Origin: Pseudomonadota bacterium | Lineage (GTDB): Bacteria > Pseudomonadota > Gammaproteobacteria > Burkholderiales > Burkholderiaceae_B | Assembly (NCBI GenBank): GCA_023389155.1 | Contig: JAEWEV010000022.1 | Span: forward strand, 62,001-126,000 | Length of the DNA stretch: 64,000 nucleotides | Direction of reading: 5' to 3' | Shown: piece after piece, positions 9,060 through 19,537 of the stretch | Layout of the letters: every line of letters begins with the position of its first letter | Position numbering within the stretch: position 1 is the first letter of the stretch | Program-made: the position numbers and the translations under genes | The notes under the pieces: generated by a model | Database searches by the model: none | Told to the model about the DNA's origin: nothing | Seen by the model: the letters and a program-made list of their open reading frames with translations, nothing else

Positions 9060-9761
9060 ATGACCGGCGTCGACCAAAATACACTTACCCTGGAACAGGA
9101 ACAATCGTCACAGTTTTCCCTTATTCATCAGGCGCTGAGCAAACTGGGTTTTGACTGGTTTGACTATATACAGCGATTTCCCAGTCCGTTTACCACTCCC
9201 CGTTACCATCATGTAGGAACCGTTCCAGACGAGCTGGTCCGGGTAGGCAAGCGCCATCTGATTCACGATACCGTGATATCTAAAATCATGCAGCAACAAG
9301 CCGCGCTGATCTGGGAATCTACGGACTTCTACCCGCTGTACCCCGAACTTGCCGCAAGTGAAAGCGAACCCTTTTATGGCATATTTGCCCCGGGTACCAA
9401 TCTGATGGGCAATACGGCCGCAGTTCTGACGCTGGTGCGAAAGACGCACCCGGTAACCCCACAAGAGCTGGAGAGTAAAGGTGCGCTTTACCGCCTGCTG
9501 ATCGTCGCCGTGCAACACCTGAGCCAGCTTATTCTGGCGGCACGCCATCGTGAACAGCACACGCCGGCATTTACACGACGACAAATCGAGATCCTCAAAT
9601 GGGTCGCCGATGGAAAAACCAACGAAGATATAGCGCATATTCTGGGCATTTCCAGCCATACTGTAAACTACCATAACAAGCAGATTCTGGATAAAACCAG
9701 TACGCAAAACCGCCACAATGCCGCGATGCATGCCTTTATCGCCGGTATCATCCCTTCATAG
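9060..9761 (+). CDS. LuxR-family regulator with autoinducer-binding-like domain (LuxR solo)
   Basis: A 233-residue regulator. The first about 165 residues look like an autoinducer-binding domain: they contain WFDYIQRFP and then an ALIWESTDFYPLYPEL stretch reminiscent of the W/Y/D pocket of LuxR proteins. The C-terminal about 60 residues are a LuxR-type helix-turn-helix (FTRRQIEILKWVADGKTNEDIA, then SSHTVNYHNKQIL). No luxI-type synthase is in the window, so it is an orphan. The ATG at 9060 follows an AGAAAGG ribosome site; a TTG at 9042 is less likely. The ligand is unknown. Upstream, 8880-9059 shows nothing definite. Confidence 0.8.
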   Translation: MTGVDQNTLTLEQEQSSQFSLIHQALSKLGFDWFDYIQRFPSPFTTPRYHHVGTVPDELVRVGKRHLIHDTVISKIMQQQAALIWESTDFYPLYPELAASESEPFYGIFAPGTNLMGNTAAVLTLVRKTHPVTPQELESKGALYRLLIVAVQHLSQLILAARHREQHTPAFTRRQIEILKWVADGKTNEDIAHILGISSHTVNYHNKQILDKTSTQNRHNAAMHAFIAGIIPS

Positions 9762-9909
9762 AATTTCGTATTGCGCCTGCATCCGACACGGTTTGTCCGG
9801 TGACCAACTATAATAACGGGTTAACCCCATTCTTTCCGGACATCGAGTCGTGCTGCCTGTCGCGTGCTGGCCCGCAACAGCTTGCTGTCCTATTTTGTGC
9901 GAATCTATG

Positions 9910-12567
9910 ATGCAGGATCATTACCACCCCACCGAACTTGAACAATCCGCCCAGAAGAACTGGCAGGAGCGTGATGCCTATCGCGTGACAGAACATGCAA
10001 AAGATGCAAGTGGCAACGAGAAGCCCAAATACTACGCATGCTCCATGCTGCCCTACCCCAGCGGCAAGCTGCATATGGGTCATGTGCGCAACTACACCAT
10101 CAACGATATGATGACACGTCAGTTGCGCATGCGCGGGTTCAATGTGCTGATGCCAATGGGCTGGGATGCATTTGGCATGCCTGCAGAAAATGCCGCCATC
10201 AAATCCAGGGTACCGCCGGCAAAGTGGACTTACGACAATATCGCCTACATGAAAAAGCAGATGAAGGCGATGGGGCTGGCTATTGACTGGTCCAGGGAAA
10301 TGTGTGCGTGCGATCCTGAATACTATAAATGGAACCAGTGGCTCTTTCTGAAAATGCTGGAGAAAGGCATTGCCTACCGCAAGACCCAGTTAGTGAACTG
10401 GGACCCGGTGGATCAGACAGTCCTGGCCAATGAGCAGGTCATCGACGGGCGCGGCTGGCGTTCGGGCGCGCTGGTCGAGAAGCGGGAAATTCCAGGCTAC
10501 TATCTGCGCATTACCGATTATGCAGAGGAGCTGCTTGACCAGGTCACCCACCATCTGCCGGGCTGGCCTGAGCGGGTTCGTCTCATGCAGGAGAACTGGC
10601 TCGGCAAAAGCGAAGGGGTTCGCTTTGCCTTTACCCACGATATCCGGGATGAACACAACGCACTGATCCAGGATGGACGCATGTATGTGTTCACCACCCG
10701 GCCTGATACCATCATGGGCGTAACCTTTTGTGCCGTGGCGCCCGAACACCCACTGGCCTCCCGGGCCGCAGCCGACAATCCTGAACTGGCAGCCTTTATC
10801 GAAAAATGCAAGCTCGGTGGTACGACCGAGGTCGAAATTGCAACCCGCGAAAAAGAAGGGATGCCTACCGGTATGACCGTTGTCCATCCCATTACCGGCG
10901 AGAACGTCGAAATATGGGTAGGTAACTATGTGCTCATGAGCTACGGCGATGGCGCCGTGATGGGCGTCCCTGCCCATGACGAACGTGATTTCGCCTTCGC
11001 TCTGAAATACGGTATCCCTATCAGGCAGGTGGTACAGGTCCCTGGCAAATCGTTCAGCGACACGGAATGGCAGGAATGGTACGCTGACAAACAGCAGGGG
11101 CGTGTGGTTAACTCCGGGCAGTTCGATGGCCTGAGCTATCGTGAAGCAGTCGATGCCGTCGCCACAGCGCTGGCCGGCAAAGGGCTGGGCGAAAAACAAA
11201 CTACATGGCGCCTGCGCGACTGGGGTATTTCCCGGCAGCGCTACTGGGGCACGCCTATCCCGATCATTCACTGCGAAAGCTGCGGTCCCGTACCTGTACC
11301 CGAGTCAGATCTGCCCGTACGTCTTCCGGAAAACCTTATCCCTGATGGCAGCGGCAATCCACTAGCGAAAGACGAAGCCTTCCTGTCCTGCACCTGCCCC
11401 ACCTGCGGCAAACCGGCACGACGCGAAACCGACACCATGGATACCTTTGTGGATTCGTCCTGGTATTTCATGCGTTATACCTCATCAGGTAACGACAAAG
11501 CCATGGTCGACCAGCGCAATGATTACTGGATGCCAATGGATCAGTATATCGGAGGCATTGAACACGCTGTCCTGCACCTGTTATACGCACGCTTCTGGAC
11601 CAAGGTCATGCGTGACCTTGGACTGCTCAAGTTCGACGAACCCTTTACACGCCTGCTCTGCCAAGGCATGGTGCTCAATCACATCTATTCCCGTCGCACG
11701 CCAAAAGGGGCTATCGAATATTTCTGGCCCGAGGAAGTCACCAATACCTACGACGAAAAAGGCGTCATCACTGGTGCCACGCTGAACCGGGATGGCTCGG
11801 CCGTGCAGTATGGTGGCGTGGGCACCATGTCCAAATCCAAAAACAACGGTGTAGATCCGCAAGCCCTGATCGATACCATGGGTGCCGACACAGCAAGGCT
11901 TTTTGTGATGTTCGCCAGTCCGCCGGAGCAGACCCTGGAATGGTCCGATTCGGGCGTCGATGGCTCCCATCGCTTTCTGCGCCGCCTGTGGTCTATCGCC
12001 CAGGAGCTGAAGGCACGCGTTCTGGCCGCCCCCGTCGAAGCAGTGGACTTCACTCAGGCAAGCAAGGCTGTCAAGGATCTGCGCCTGCAGGCCTATTCGC
12101 TACTGCGTCAAGCTAATTACGACTATGAACGCATCCAGTACAATACGGTGGTATCGGCAAACATGAAGCTGCTCAATGCCATCGACGGAGCAGCGCTGGC
12201 CGAGGGCGACGTCGAAAATGCAGCCTTGCGTGAAGTCACCGGCATTTTGCTGCGCATGCTCTACCCCGTGGTGCCACATATCACCTGGCACCTGTGGAAC
12301 GATCTGGGTTATGTGAAGCAGTACGGCGACCTGCTGGACGCGCCCTGGCCAGAGGTAGACGAAGCAGCCCTGGTTGCGGACGAGATTGAACTCATGCTGC
12401 AGATCAATGGCAAATTGCGCGGTTCCATACAAATTCCGAACGGCGCCGATCGTGAACACATCGAAACGGTTGCCAAGGCGCATCCGTCACTGGAGAAGTT
12501 CCTGGAAGGACGCCCGCCGAAACGTGTTATTGTGGTTCCGGGAAAACTTGTCAATATTGTTGGTTAA
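9910..12567 (+). CDS. leuS: Leucyl-tRNA synthetase
   Basis: Class I aminoacyl-tRNA synthetase charging tRNA-Leu; 885 residues from the chosen ATG. The ATP-binding HIGH-type motif appears as [10 protein letters not shown] (about residue 50) and the KMSKS-type loop as TMSKSKNNG (about 640). The editing (CP1) domain lies between (about 225-420, with [13 protein letters not shown]). The C-terminal anticodon-binding and tail domains are complete. A second ATG directly precedes it (9907), and the frame is open to 9850. A TATAAT hexamer at 9809-9814 may be the promoter -10. It opens a colinear run with lptE and holA that is conserved in Burkholderiales. Confidence 0.96.
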   Translation: MQDHYHPTELEQSAQKNWQERDAYRVTEHAKDASGNEKPKYYACSMLPYPSGKLHMGHVRNYTINDMMTRQLRMRGFNVLMPMGWDAFGMPAENAAIKSRVPPAKWTYDNIAYMKKQMKAMGLAIDWSREMCACDPEYYKWNQWLFLKMLEKGIAYRKTQLVNWDPVDQTVLANEQVIDGRGWRSGALVEKREIPGYYLRITDYAEELLDQVTHHLPGWPERVRLMQENWLGKSEGVRFAFTHDIRDEHNALIQDGRMYVFTTRPDTIMGVTFCAVAPEHPLASRAAADNPELAAFIEKCKLGGTTEVEIATREKEGMPTGMTVVHPITGENVEIWVGNYVLMSYGDGAVMGVPAHDERDFAFALKYGIPIRQVVQVPGKSFSDTEWQEWYADKQQGRVVNSGQFDGLSYREAVDAVATALAGKGLGEKQTTWRLRDWGISRQRYWGTPIPIIHCESCGPVPVPESDLPVRLPENLIPDGSGNPLAKDEAFLSCTCPTCGKPARRETDTMDTFVDSSWYFMRYTSSGNDKAMVDQRNDYWMPMDQYIGGIEHAVLHLLYARFWTKVMRDLGLLKFDEPFTRLLCQGMVLNHIYSRRTPKGAIEYFWPEEVTNTYDEKGVITGATLNRDGSAVQYGGVGTMSKSKNNGVDPQALIDTMGADTARLFVMFASPPEQTLEWSDSGVDGSHRFLRRLWSIAQELKARVLAAPVEAVDFTQASKAVKDLRLQAYSLLRQANYDYERIQYNTVVSANMKLLNAIDGAALAEGDVENAALREVTGILLRMLYPVVPHITWHLWNDLGYVKQYGDLLDAPWPEVDEAALVADEIELMLQINGKLRGSIQIPNGADREHIETVAKAHPSLEKFLEGRPPKRVIVVPGKLVNIVG

Positions 12568-12586
12568 TTTTCAGCAGGTAAAAACC

Positions 12587-13156
12587 ATGGTGTACCTTAC
12601 TCAATCCTTGCGCTGGTATCAGGCCGTCATGGCTGCTGTTCTGCTCAGTATTTTACTGGCGGGCTGCGGCTTTAAGCTGCGCGGTGAGAAACCCCTGCCT
12701 TTTACCTCGATGTACACCAATATTGACGCCAATTCCCGCTTTGGTGCTTATTTACGCCGTTCGATCAAAGCGAGTTCTCCGGCGCTGCAGTTTGTCGACA
12801 ATGCGTCTTCTGCACAGGTCGTGCTTTCGCAACTGGAAAAAACGCAGTCACAGCGCGAGGTATCGCTCAACTCGCAGGGACAGGTTGAAGAGTACGAACT
12901 CACCTTGCGCTTTACCTTTCAACTGGCCACGACGAGCGGTCAATTGCTGATTCCGCCGTCCACGCTCACGGCGAATCGCACCCTGCCCTATGATGAAGCC
13001 AATGCACAGGCCAAGGCGCAGGAAATGGTCACGCTTTATCAGGACATGGAGTCCCAGATGGTCGGCCAACTGGTACGCCGCATCAGTTCCGACGACGTGA
13101 TCAATGGCTATAATCAGGGCGTGAATACGCCGGGCGATGCGCAGTACGCGCAATAA
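12587..13156 (+). CDS. lptE: LPS-assembly lipoprotein LptE
   Basis: Outer-membrane lipoprotein that plugs the LptD barrel and helps insert lipopolysaccharide. It has 189 residues, with an N-terminal hydrophobic segment and lipobox LLAGC, followed immediately by GFKLRG, the typical opening of mature LptE. It starts 19 bp after the leuS stop, with holA next (9-bp gap), which is the usual order leuS-lptE-holA. The start at 12587 was taken over longer in-frame options because only it places a signal peptide at the N-terminus. The C-terminal tail is Gln/Asn-rich. Confidence 0.93.
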   Translation: MVYLTQSLRWYQAVMAAVLLSILLAGCGFKLRGEKPLPFTSMYTNIDANSRFGAYLRRSIKASSPALQFVDNASSAQVVLSQLEKTQSQREVSLNSQGQVEEYELTLRFTFQLATTSGQLLIPPSTLTANRTLPYDEANAQAKAQEMVTLYQDMESQMVGQLVRRISSDDVINGYNQGVNTPGDAQYAQ

Positions 13157-13165
13157 ACCGCAATA

Positions 13166-14227
13166 ATGGCTTCACAGAATCCCGGTTACGAACGTTTCAT
13201 CACCGATCTGTCCAGACCGGATGCAACATTGCACCCGCTATATGTCATCAGCGGCGACGAACTCCTGTTGCGCAACGAAGCACTGGATGCCCTGCGTGCC
13301 GCATGCCGGCGTCAGGGATACACGGAAAGGGTCTCGCTAAGCATGACGGCTACCGGCCCCTGGAATGCGATCGAAGAAAATACCCAGTCCATTTCCCTGT
13401 TCGGCGACCGCAAGCTCATGGAAATCGAACTGGCAACGGGCAAGCCCGGAAAAACCGGCGGTGATGCACTCACCGCCCTGGCCGCGCGGGCCGCCAATCA
13501 GGAACTGAGCGATATTTCCATTGCCCTGATTCTGCCGCGGGCCGATAAAACCATCTCCTCGGCCAAGTGGTATAACGCTGTCACGCAGCAGGCTGTGGTC
13601 GTGAACACGCCCGTCATCCCCCGTGAACAGTTGCCAACATGGATACAGAACCGCCTGAAGCGGCAGAAGCAGCGTGCCGACGCCGCAACGCTTGCCTGGA
13701 TTACAGATAAGGTTGAGGGCAATCTGCTGGCGGCGCATCAGGAAATTCTCAAGCTCGGGCTCCAGTACCCCGAAGGGGACCTGACGCTGGAAGAAGTGGA
13801 AAACGCAGTTCTTGATGTCAGCCGGTATAATGTATTCGATATGAGCCAGGCAATCCTGCGTGGTGACGGTCAGCGCGCGCTCAAAGTGCTGCACGGGTTG
13901 CAGGCTGAAGGCGAAGCCCTTCCCATGGTGCTGGGACTGCTGACGTATGACATCCGTAATCTTTACACACTTGCCCAGGCAAGGCAGAATGGACATAATC
14001 CGCGTAATCTGACGCGCAAGCTGGGCCTGTTCCCACCGAAAGATCAGCTGATCCTCAACACCCTGGACCGGTTGCCTTTTTCACAGATCATGGGCCTCGT
14101 CCAGCACGCCCATGACATTGACCGACTGTTCAAGGGCTTTCCTGCAGATGGCAGACTGACCGACCCCTGGCAGGAAATGGCCAGGCTTGTTCTGCGGATG
14201 GCAGACGTCACCGCCACTACTCACTGA
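13166..14227 (+). CDS. holA: DNA polymerase III delta subunit
   Basis: Clamp-loader delta subunit, 353 residues. It opens the beta sliding clamp during replication. The N-terminal region (ending in [20 protein letters not shown]) has the AAA+-like fold of HolA. The middle contains the conserved [18 protein letters not shown] segment, and a C-terminal helical collar domain follows. Length and neighbours (lptE before, proA five bases after) match the Burkholderiales arrangement. It starts with ATG 9 bp after lptE. Confidence 0.94.
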   Translation: MASQNPGYERFITDLSRPDATLHPLYVISGDELLLRNEALDALRAACRRQGYTERVSLSMTATGPWNAIEENTQSISLFGDRKLMEIELATGKPGKTGGDALTALAARAANQELSDISIALILPRADKTISSAKWYNAVTQQAVVVNTPVIPREQLPTWIQNRLKRQKQRADAATLAWITDKVEGNLLAAHQEILKLGLQYPEGDLTLEEVENAVLDVSRYNVFDMSQAILRGDGQRALKVLHGLQAEGEALPMVLGLLTYDIRNLYTLAQARQNGHNPRNLTRKLGLFPPKDQLILNTLDRLPFSQIMGLVQHAHDIDRLFKGFPADGRLTDPWQEMARLVLRMADVTATTH

Positions 14228-14232
14228 TAACC

Positions 14233-15513
14233 ATGACAACCGAAAACAGCAATACCAACGATTTCCACGCGCAAATGCTGATCTGTGGCCAGCAGGCCAG
14301 AGCTGCATCCCGCGAATTGATGCGTGCAGATGACAAACAGAAGTCTGCGGCACTGCTGCATATTGCCAGCCGACTGGAAGCACAGACAGAACTGCTGAAA
14401 GCAGAAAATGCACAGGATCTCGAAAAGGCGCGTAACGCCGGACTGGAACCGGCCATGCTTGACCGCCTGACCCTGTCTGACAAATCATTGATGCTCATGG
14501 CTACCGGTCTGCGGCAAATCGCTGCCCTGCAAGACCCGGTTGGCAGCCGCAGCGAAACCCTCATCCGTCCCAATGGCATGCGCGTATCAAAAATGCGTAT
14601 CCCGCTGGGCGTCATTGGCATCATCTACGAATCCCGTCCGAACGTCACAGTCGATGCCGCCGCGTTATGCCTGAAGTCTGGGAATGCCGCCATCCTGCGT
14701 GGTGGCAGCGAAGCATTTCGATCCAACCAGGCGCTGGGAAAAATTATCCAGGAAGGCCTGTCGCATGCAGGCCTTCCTGCACACGCTGTACAAACAATCA
14801 ATACCACCGACCGTGCGGCGGTTGGCCACCTGATTACCATGACCGATTACGTCGACGTGATTATCCCCCGCGGCGGCAAGGGGCTGATCCGGCGCCTGGA
14901 AGCCGAGGCCAGCGTCCCCATGATCCGCCATCTTGACGGTAATTGTCATGTTTATATCGACCGTGATGCCGATCTGCGGATGGCCCATGACGTGGCCTTC
15001 CAGGCCAAGACCTATCGCTATGGGGTTTGTGGTTCCATGGAAACCCTGCTGGTACATCAGGATATCGCCGCACAGGTTTTGCCGGCGCTGGGCGCCGCGT
15101 ATACGGAAAAAGGCGTGGAGCTGCGTGGCTGCGAGCGTACCCGCAAGCTGATTGCCGAGGCTGGCGCTGCGACAGACGAGGACTGGGCAACGGAATACCT
15201 TGCTCCTATCCTGGCCATTCGAATCGTGGACTCTCTTGATGAGGCCATGGCGCATATCGCACGCTGGAGCTCCGGTCACACCGAGGCCATCATCACCGAC
15301 AGTCTGGCTGCCGCCAACCGCTTCCAGAGGGAAGTTGACTCCAGCTCGGTCTATGTCAATCTGCCTACGGTGTTCGCCGATGGCTTTGAATATGGTCTTG
15401 GCGCCGAAATCGGCATCTCCACGAATCGCCTTCACGCCCGCGGCCCCGTCGGTCTGGAGGGCCTGACAACCTATAAGTGGGTTCTTGAAGGCAACGGCCA
15501 GTTGCGCGGATAA
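14233..15513 (+). CDS. proA: Glutamate-5-semialdehyde dehydrogenase (gamma-glutamyl phosphate reductase)
   Basis: Second step of proline synthesis: NADPH-dependent reduction of gamma-glutamyl phosphate to glutamate semialdehyde. It has 426 residues and an aldehyde-dehydrogenase-like fold. The active-site Cys lies in the [18 protein letters not shown] segment (about residue 263). The [18 protein letters not shown] and [10 protein letters not shown] segments are typical of ProA. It follows holA by five bases and precedes a small membrane protein gene by five bases, suggesting one transcript. No proB is in the window. Confidence 0.96.
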   Translation: MTTENSNTNDFHAQMLICGQQARAASRELMRADDKQKSAALLHIASRLEAQTELLKAENAQDLEKARNAGLEPAMLDRLTLSDKSLMLMATGLRQIAALQDPVGSRSETLIRPNGMRVSKMRIPLGVIGIIYESRPNVTVDAAALCLKSGNAAILRGGSEAFRSNQALGKIIQEGLSHAGLPAHAVQTINTTDRAAVGHLITMTDYVDVIIPRGGKGLIRRLEAEASVPMIRHLDGNCHVYIDRDADLRMAHDVAFQAKTYRYGVCGSMETLLVHQDIAAQVLPALGAAYTEKGVELRGCERTRKLIAEAGAATDEDWATEYLAPILAIRIVDSLDEAMAHIARWSSGHTEAIITDSLAAANRFQREVDSSSVYVNLPTVFADGFEYGLGAEIGISTNRLHARGPVGLEGLTTYKWVLEGNGQLRG

Positions 15514-15518
15514 GCATC

Positions 15519-15938
15519 ATGCTCTGGATCAAAACCCTCCATATCGTCTTTGTGATTGCCTGGTTTGCCGGACTGTTCTATCTGCCGCGCATCTTTGTCA
15601 ATCTGGCACAGCAGCCCCGGGACGGTGAGGCTTACCCGGTATTGCTGGGCATGGCACGCCGGCTCCTGCGTTTTACTACCATACTGGCAGTCCCTGCGGT
15701 GGCTTTCGGGCTGGTGCTCATGCTCTACTATCGTATCGGCCTGACCAATGGCTGGCTGCACACGAAACTGCTGTTTGTATTGCTGATTATCGGCTACCAT
15801 CACGCCTGTTCTCGCATCTACAAAAAATTTGAACAGGGCCGCAACCAGCGCGACCATGTCTTTTATCGCTGGTTCAATGAAGTACCGGTATTGCTACTGC
15901 TGGTGGTGGTCATTCTCGTGGTCACCAAACCTTTCTGA
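15519..15938 (+). CDS. CopD / HemJ-like small membrane protein
   Basis: A 139-residue integral membrane protein with four hydrophobic segments (about 5-25, 50-72, 78-98 and 118-137). It begins MLWIKTLHIVFVIAWFAGLFYLP, the hallmark of the UPF0093/HemJ group, which includes the oxygen-independent-type protoporphyrinogen IX oxidase found in many proteobacteria and cyanobacteria. Conserved His residues at about position 8 and in GYHHACSR fit a heme-binding protein. It is often annotated as CopD-family because of remote similarity. The HemJ role is inferred from family resemblance; whether hemG or hemY exists elsewhere in the genome is unknown. Confidence 0.75.
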   Translation: MLWIKTLHIVFVIAWFAGLFYLPRIFVNLAQQPRDGEAYPVLLGMARRLLRFTTILAVPAVAFGLVLMLYYRIGLTNGWLHTKLLFVLLIIGYHHACSRIYKKFEQGRNQRDHVFYRWFNEVPVLLLLVVVILVVTKPF

Positions 15939-15949
15939 CAGGCTTAGCC

Positions 15950-17560
15950 ATGACCGACGACAACACTCCATCGAACCGCAAGAAACTCAGCCTTCGTGCA
16001 ACGCCTCGCCAGACCGACGATGGCGAAGAAAAACCGCGCGTTCGCTCCGGCGCCCGTGCACGCGCCGTTGCCCAGAACAGACTGCGTTCCGGCGAGCCCA
16101 AAACGCCAACGGCGAAGCCACGACGCCCCTTGCCTGCCTCCCGGAGTGCCCGGGCCGGCGCCGCACCCTCAGGCACATCGCGCGCTGACCGTTCTGACCG
16201 TGAAGATCGTTCGGATCGTGCAGGCCATCCTTTGCGATCTGAGCGCGCAGGAAGTGCTTCACGCCCCTACAGCCGCAACCCAGTATCCCGCAAGCACGAC
16301 ACCGGTGAACGTCCTGTTCGACAGGATGCACGCCATGATTCGACAACTATGTCAAAGGCGCCTCGCGAAAGCCGCAGTTCCGGTGCACCGGAGCCGCGCC
16401 CTTCGTCACGCCTGACCGAAAGATTCCGGATCTTTGCTCCCTGCCCGCAGGGACTGGAAGAAATTCTGTGCGAAGAAATGCAGGCACTGGGCTTTGACAA
16501 TGTGGAAAAGGGTCGTGCCGGTTGTGCCTTTGAAACCGATTGGGCCGGCGTATTGCGTGCCAATCTTTACTCCCGACTGGCGACCCGCATTCTGGTACAG
16601 GTCGGGCACGGCCTGGTACTCAAGGAAGACGATATATACGAACTGGCCTATGACACCCCCTGGGAGCGCTGGTTCGGTGCAGAACACTCGCTACGGGTCG
16701 ATACCTCGGCCATCCAGAGCCCCATGAAGAGTCTGATGTTCTGCAACCTGAAAGCCAAGGACGGCATTTGCGACCGTCTGCGTGATCGCGAAGGAGAACG
16801 TCCCAGCATCGATACCGTCAGGCCCGACGCTCGGGTGCACCTGTTTCTGACCCGGGATTCAGGCACGCTGTATCTGGATACGTCCGGAGAATCGCTCTTC
16901 AAGCGTGGCTGGCGACTGGACAAGGGCGAAGCCCCGCTGCGGGAAAACCTCGCGGCCGGCATTCTTGCCCTGTCCGGCTGGGACCCCTCCCAGCCTCTGC
17001 TGGATCCCTTTTGCGGCAGCGGCACCATCCTGATCGAAGCTGCGTGGATCGCCCAGGGCGTACCTCCGGGCATTTCGCGTCCTTTTGGCTTTGAACGGTT
17101 GCGCAATGCCGATGCCCGGCAGTGGTCCCACCTCAAGGAAGAGGCGTTCAGCCGTATTGCACCCGAACTGGAAACTCCGCTGTTTGGCTGCGATCTGAAT
17201 CCCCATGCCCTTGAGGCAGCACGGGAAAATCTGCAACGCGCCAATCTGGCGCCAAACTCGATTCAATTTGCGCGCGCCAATGCACTTGATCTTCAGCCTC
17301 CCACCGACAGTGGCTGGCTGGTGACCAACCCTCCTTATGGAGAACGCCTGGATCAGCAGGACGAAGGCTTCTGGCGCGACTGGTCCGCCTGCCTGAAGCA
17401 GGAATTTGCCGGCTGGCAGGTTCACGTGATTTCAAGTGACATGGAACTGCCGGGCAAACTGCGCCTGAAGCCGCGACGCCGCACTCCGCTGTACAATGGT
17501 GCGCTTGACTGCCGCCTGTTTTCCTTTGAAATGGTCGCGGACAGTTACCGTAAACCCTGA
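15950..17560 (+). CDS. THUMP-domain class I SAM-dependent RNA methyltransferase (RlmL-like)
   Basis: RNA N-methyltransferase, most like the N-terminal (m2G) half of E. coli RlmL, which modifies 23S rRNA. It has 536 residues. The first about 155 are basic and low-complexity, rich in Arg, Ser, Pro and Asp (including RADRSDREDRSDRAG), and probably disordered. A THUMP domain follows (about 160-270, from FAPCPQGLEEILCEEM). The methyltransferase domain holds DPFCGSGTILIEAAWIA (SAM-binding motif I) and catalytic NPPYGERL. There is no second RlmK-type domain. It lies 11 bp after the HemJ-like gene and 8 bp before the RDD gene. Confidence 0.88.
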   Translation: MTDDNTPSNRKKLSLRATPRQTDDGEEKPRVRSGARARAVAQNRLRSGEPKTPTAKPRRPLPASRSARAGAAPSGTSRADRSDREDRSDRAGHPLRSERAGSASRPYSRNPVSRKHDTGERPVRQDARHDSTTMSKAPRESRSSGAPEPRPSSRLTERFRIFAPCPQGLEEILCEEMQALGFDNVEKGRAGCAFETDWAGVLRANLYSRLATRILVQVGHGLVLKEDDIYELAYDTPWERWFGAEHSLRVDTSAIQSPMKSLMFCNLKAKDGICDRLRDREGERPSIDTVRPDARVHLFLTRDSGTLYLDTSGESLFKRGWRLDKGEAPLRENLAAGILALSGWDPSQPLLDPFCGSGTILIEAAWIAQGVPPGISRPFGFERLRNADARQWSHLKEEAFSRIAPELETPLFGCDLNPHALEAARENLQRANLAPNSIQFARANALDLQPPTDSGWLVTNPPYGERLDQQDEGFWRDWSACLKQEFAGWQVHVISSDMELPGKLRLKPRRRTPLYNGALDCRLFSFEMVADSYRKP

Positions 17561-17568
17561 ACAATAAA

Positions 17569-18099
17569 ATGAAACCTTCTGCTGCCCCTGCTACGGCGCG
17601 TTTATCGCGTGGCCCTTCCCGTTTGCGAATTTTTGCCTGCATGATGTATGAGGCCGTTCTGCTGTTCGGCGTTGTCTTCTTTACCGACTACATCTTCGAT
17701 ACCCTGACACAGAGTCGCAGTGGCCTCACCCTGCTTGGTACGCGTCAGGTTGTGCTGTTCGTTGCAATCGGCATCTATTTTGTGCTCTGCTGGCGAAAAC
17801 ACGGACAGACCCTACCCATGAAAACATGGAATATCCGGCTGGTTGATCGTGCGGGCGGCAAACCGGGCCTGGCTCAGCTGCTGCTACGCTATTTCCTGTG
17901 CTGGCCCATTCCCCTGCTTGGGGCCTACCTGGTCTATCTCGTATCTAGGTCCCTTGGCTGGCCTTCCGTGACCATGTTCATTGTGATAACGCCGTTTTTG
18001 AACTTTGTCTACAGCTGGTTTGACCGTGATGGGCTAATGCTGCATGACAGGCTGGCCGGCACCCGACTGGCCGATCTATCGCCGACGGCGATTCAATGA
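17569..18099 (+). CDS. RDD-family membrane protein
   Basis: A 176-residue inner-membrane protein of the RDD family, of uncertain function (some members affect ion exchange or stress tolerance). The N-terminus is basic (PSRLRIF), followed by helices at about 24-42 and 60-76, a cytoplasmic loop with TLPMKTWNIRLVDRAGGKPG, and two more helices. The family's conserved Arg and Asp positions are present (near FDRDGLMLHDRLAGTRL). It overlaps the next gene by four bases (ATGA), which points to translational coupling. Confidence 0.85.
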   Translation: MKPSAAPATARLSRGPSRLRIFACMMYEAVLLFGVVFFTDYIFDTLTQSRSGLTLLGTRQVVLFVAIGIYFVLCWRKHGQTLPMKTWNIRLVDRAGGKPGLAQLLLRYFLCWPIPLLGAYLVYLVSRSLGWPSVTMFIVITPFLNFVYSWFDRDGLMLHDRLAGTRLADLSPTAIQ

Positions 18100-19523
18100 T
18101 AGAATCAGAGATCCGCGGGCAGGAAGCTGCATCATTTGTACACACACTGCCCTATTCCTTCAGCGCCCCCGATTCCATACGCCACCCTATGACCGATCAT
18201 TACTCGTCACTCTATAAATCATTTGAATGGCTGGTCCCCTCGGTATTCAATATAGCAGATGCCTGCTGTCACCGCTGGGCCTCCAGCCCGCATGAAGCCC
18301 GCCAGGTTGCCATTTATTTCGAAGATCAGGTGGGGCAGCTCACGCTGTTGACATACGGACAGCTGTCCGAAAAGGTCAACAAGCTGGCCAATGGCTTTAT
18401 CCGAATGGGCATACAGCCTCAGGACCGCATTGCCGTGGCTCTGCAGCATTCTGCCGAAAGCGCAATTACGCAGCTGGCCGTGCTTACCGTCGGCGCCATT
18501 GTCGTCCCCCTGACGTCATCCCTCTCCAGTGCCGAATACGCAGAAAGACTGCATGATTCCCAGGCACGGGTAGCGGTTGTCGACAAGCACTCCATCACTG
18601 CGCTCATATCCGCGGTAGACAACCATTCTCCCGTCAAACAGATCATTGGCATTCATACCGATGACGACCGCATTATTTCGTGGCGCACGCTGCTCGCACG
18701 GCAGCCCTCCACCTTCACCCCTCATGTAGTCAGTGCGGCAACGCCGGCCATCCTGATGTATCCTGCGCCGGCTGAAAATCAGCCGCTGCGGGGTGTTCTG
18801 CTGGATCACAGTACGCTCATCGGCACGCTGCCAGGCTTTGTCGCGTCGCAGAACTGGTTCCCGAAAACAAACGATATTTTCTGGACTTCCTACGACTGGA
18901 ACGGCCCCAACGGTCTGCTCAACGCCCTTTTACCCACGCTTTACTTTGGCAAGTCCATTGTCGGCTGCCCGGCGGGACGCACCATTCCACGGCTGTTCAC
19001 ACTGCTGGAGCACTACCAGATCACCAACATCCACGCTTCGGGTCAGGATCTGCAACGCATTCGCGACTATCCCGATACCCTTGACGAGTTCGAACTGGCC
19101 ATACGCAGCATCAGTTGCCTGGATACCGACTATGATCCGGCGCTGGGCGAATGGGCAAAACGCCGCTTCAATGTCGATATCAACATTGTTGCCGCGCCTT
19201 TGGGTTTTGGCTACATCATTGGCGAAAGCCAGGAAAAATGGGCTTCCCGCGCTGGCAGCATGGGACGTGTCTATCCCGGCCACCGCATCACAGTCATCGA
19301 CAACGCGGGTAAGCCTCTCAAGCCAGGACAAAAAGGACTGATCGCCGTCAACAGGACAGACCAGAACGACTATCCCGATCCTGCCATCGCCCTGCAATAC
19401 TGGTCCGGTGCCCAGATCCATCCGCTGCAGGCTGAGCCACAGGAGTGGATACCCACTTCGATTCGCGGCCATATCGATAAAGACGGCTACGTCTGGCGCG
19501 ACAACGACGCCGCATCCAACTGA
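18096..19523 (+). CDS. Degenerate AMP-binding (acyl-CoA synthetase-like) protein
   Basis: A 475-residue protein related to the large domain of acyl-CoA synthetases: DIFWTSYDWNGPNGLLNALL, AGSMGRVYPGHRITVID and GLIAVNR align by eye with that family. Key parts are missing or altered. The ATP-binding loop, normally TSGTTGxPKG, reads MYPAPAENQPLRG. The conserved TGD near the hinge reads TSI. The chain ends just after DGYVWRDND, before the C-terminal lid with its catalytic Lys. It is probably not a working ligase, but the frame is intact over 1.4 kb. The start is either 18096 (overlapping the RDD stop) or 18189, where the family-like sequence begins. Confidence 0.75.
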   Translation: MIESEIRGQEAASFVHTLPYSFSAPDSIRHPMTDHYSSLYKSFEWLVPSVFNIADACCHRWASSPHEARQVAIYFEDQVGQLTLLTYGQLSEKVNKLANGFIRMGIQPQDRIAVALQHSAESAITQLAVLTVGAIVVPLTSSLSSAEYAERLHDSQARVAVVDKHSITALISAVDNHSPVKQIIGIHTDDDRIISWRTLLARQPSTFTPHVVSAATPAILMYPAPAENQPLRGVLLDHSTLIGTLPGFVASQNWFPKTNDIFWTSYDWNGPNGLLNALLPTLYFGKSIVGCPAGRTIPRLFTLLEHYQITNIHASGQDLQRIRDYPDTLDEFELAIRSISCLDTDYDPALGEWAKRRFNVDINIVAAPLGFGYIIGESQEKWASRAGSMGRVYPGHRITVIDNAGKPLKPGQKGLIAVNRTDQNDYPDPAIALQYWSGAQIHPLQAEPQEWIPTSIRGHIDKDGYVWRDNDAASN

Positions 19524-19537
19524 CAACAGGAGCAACC

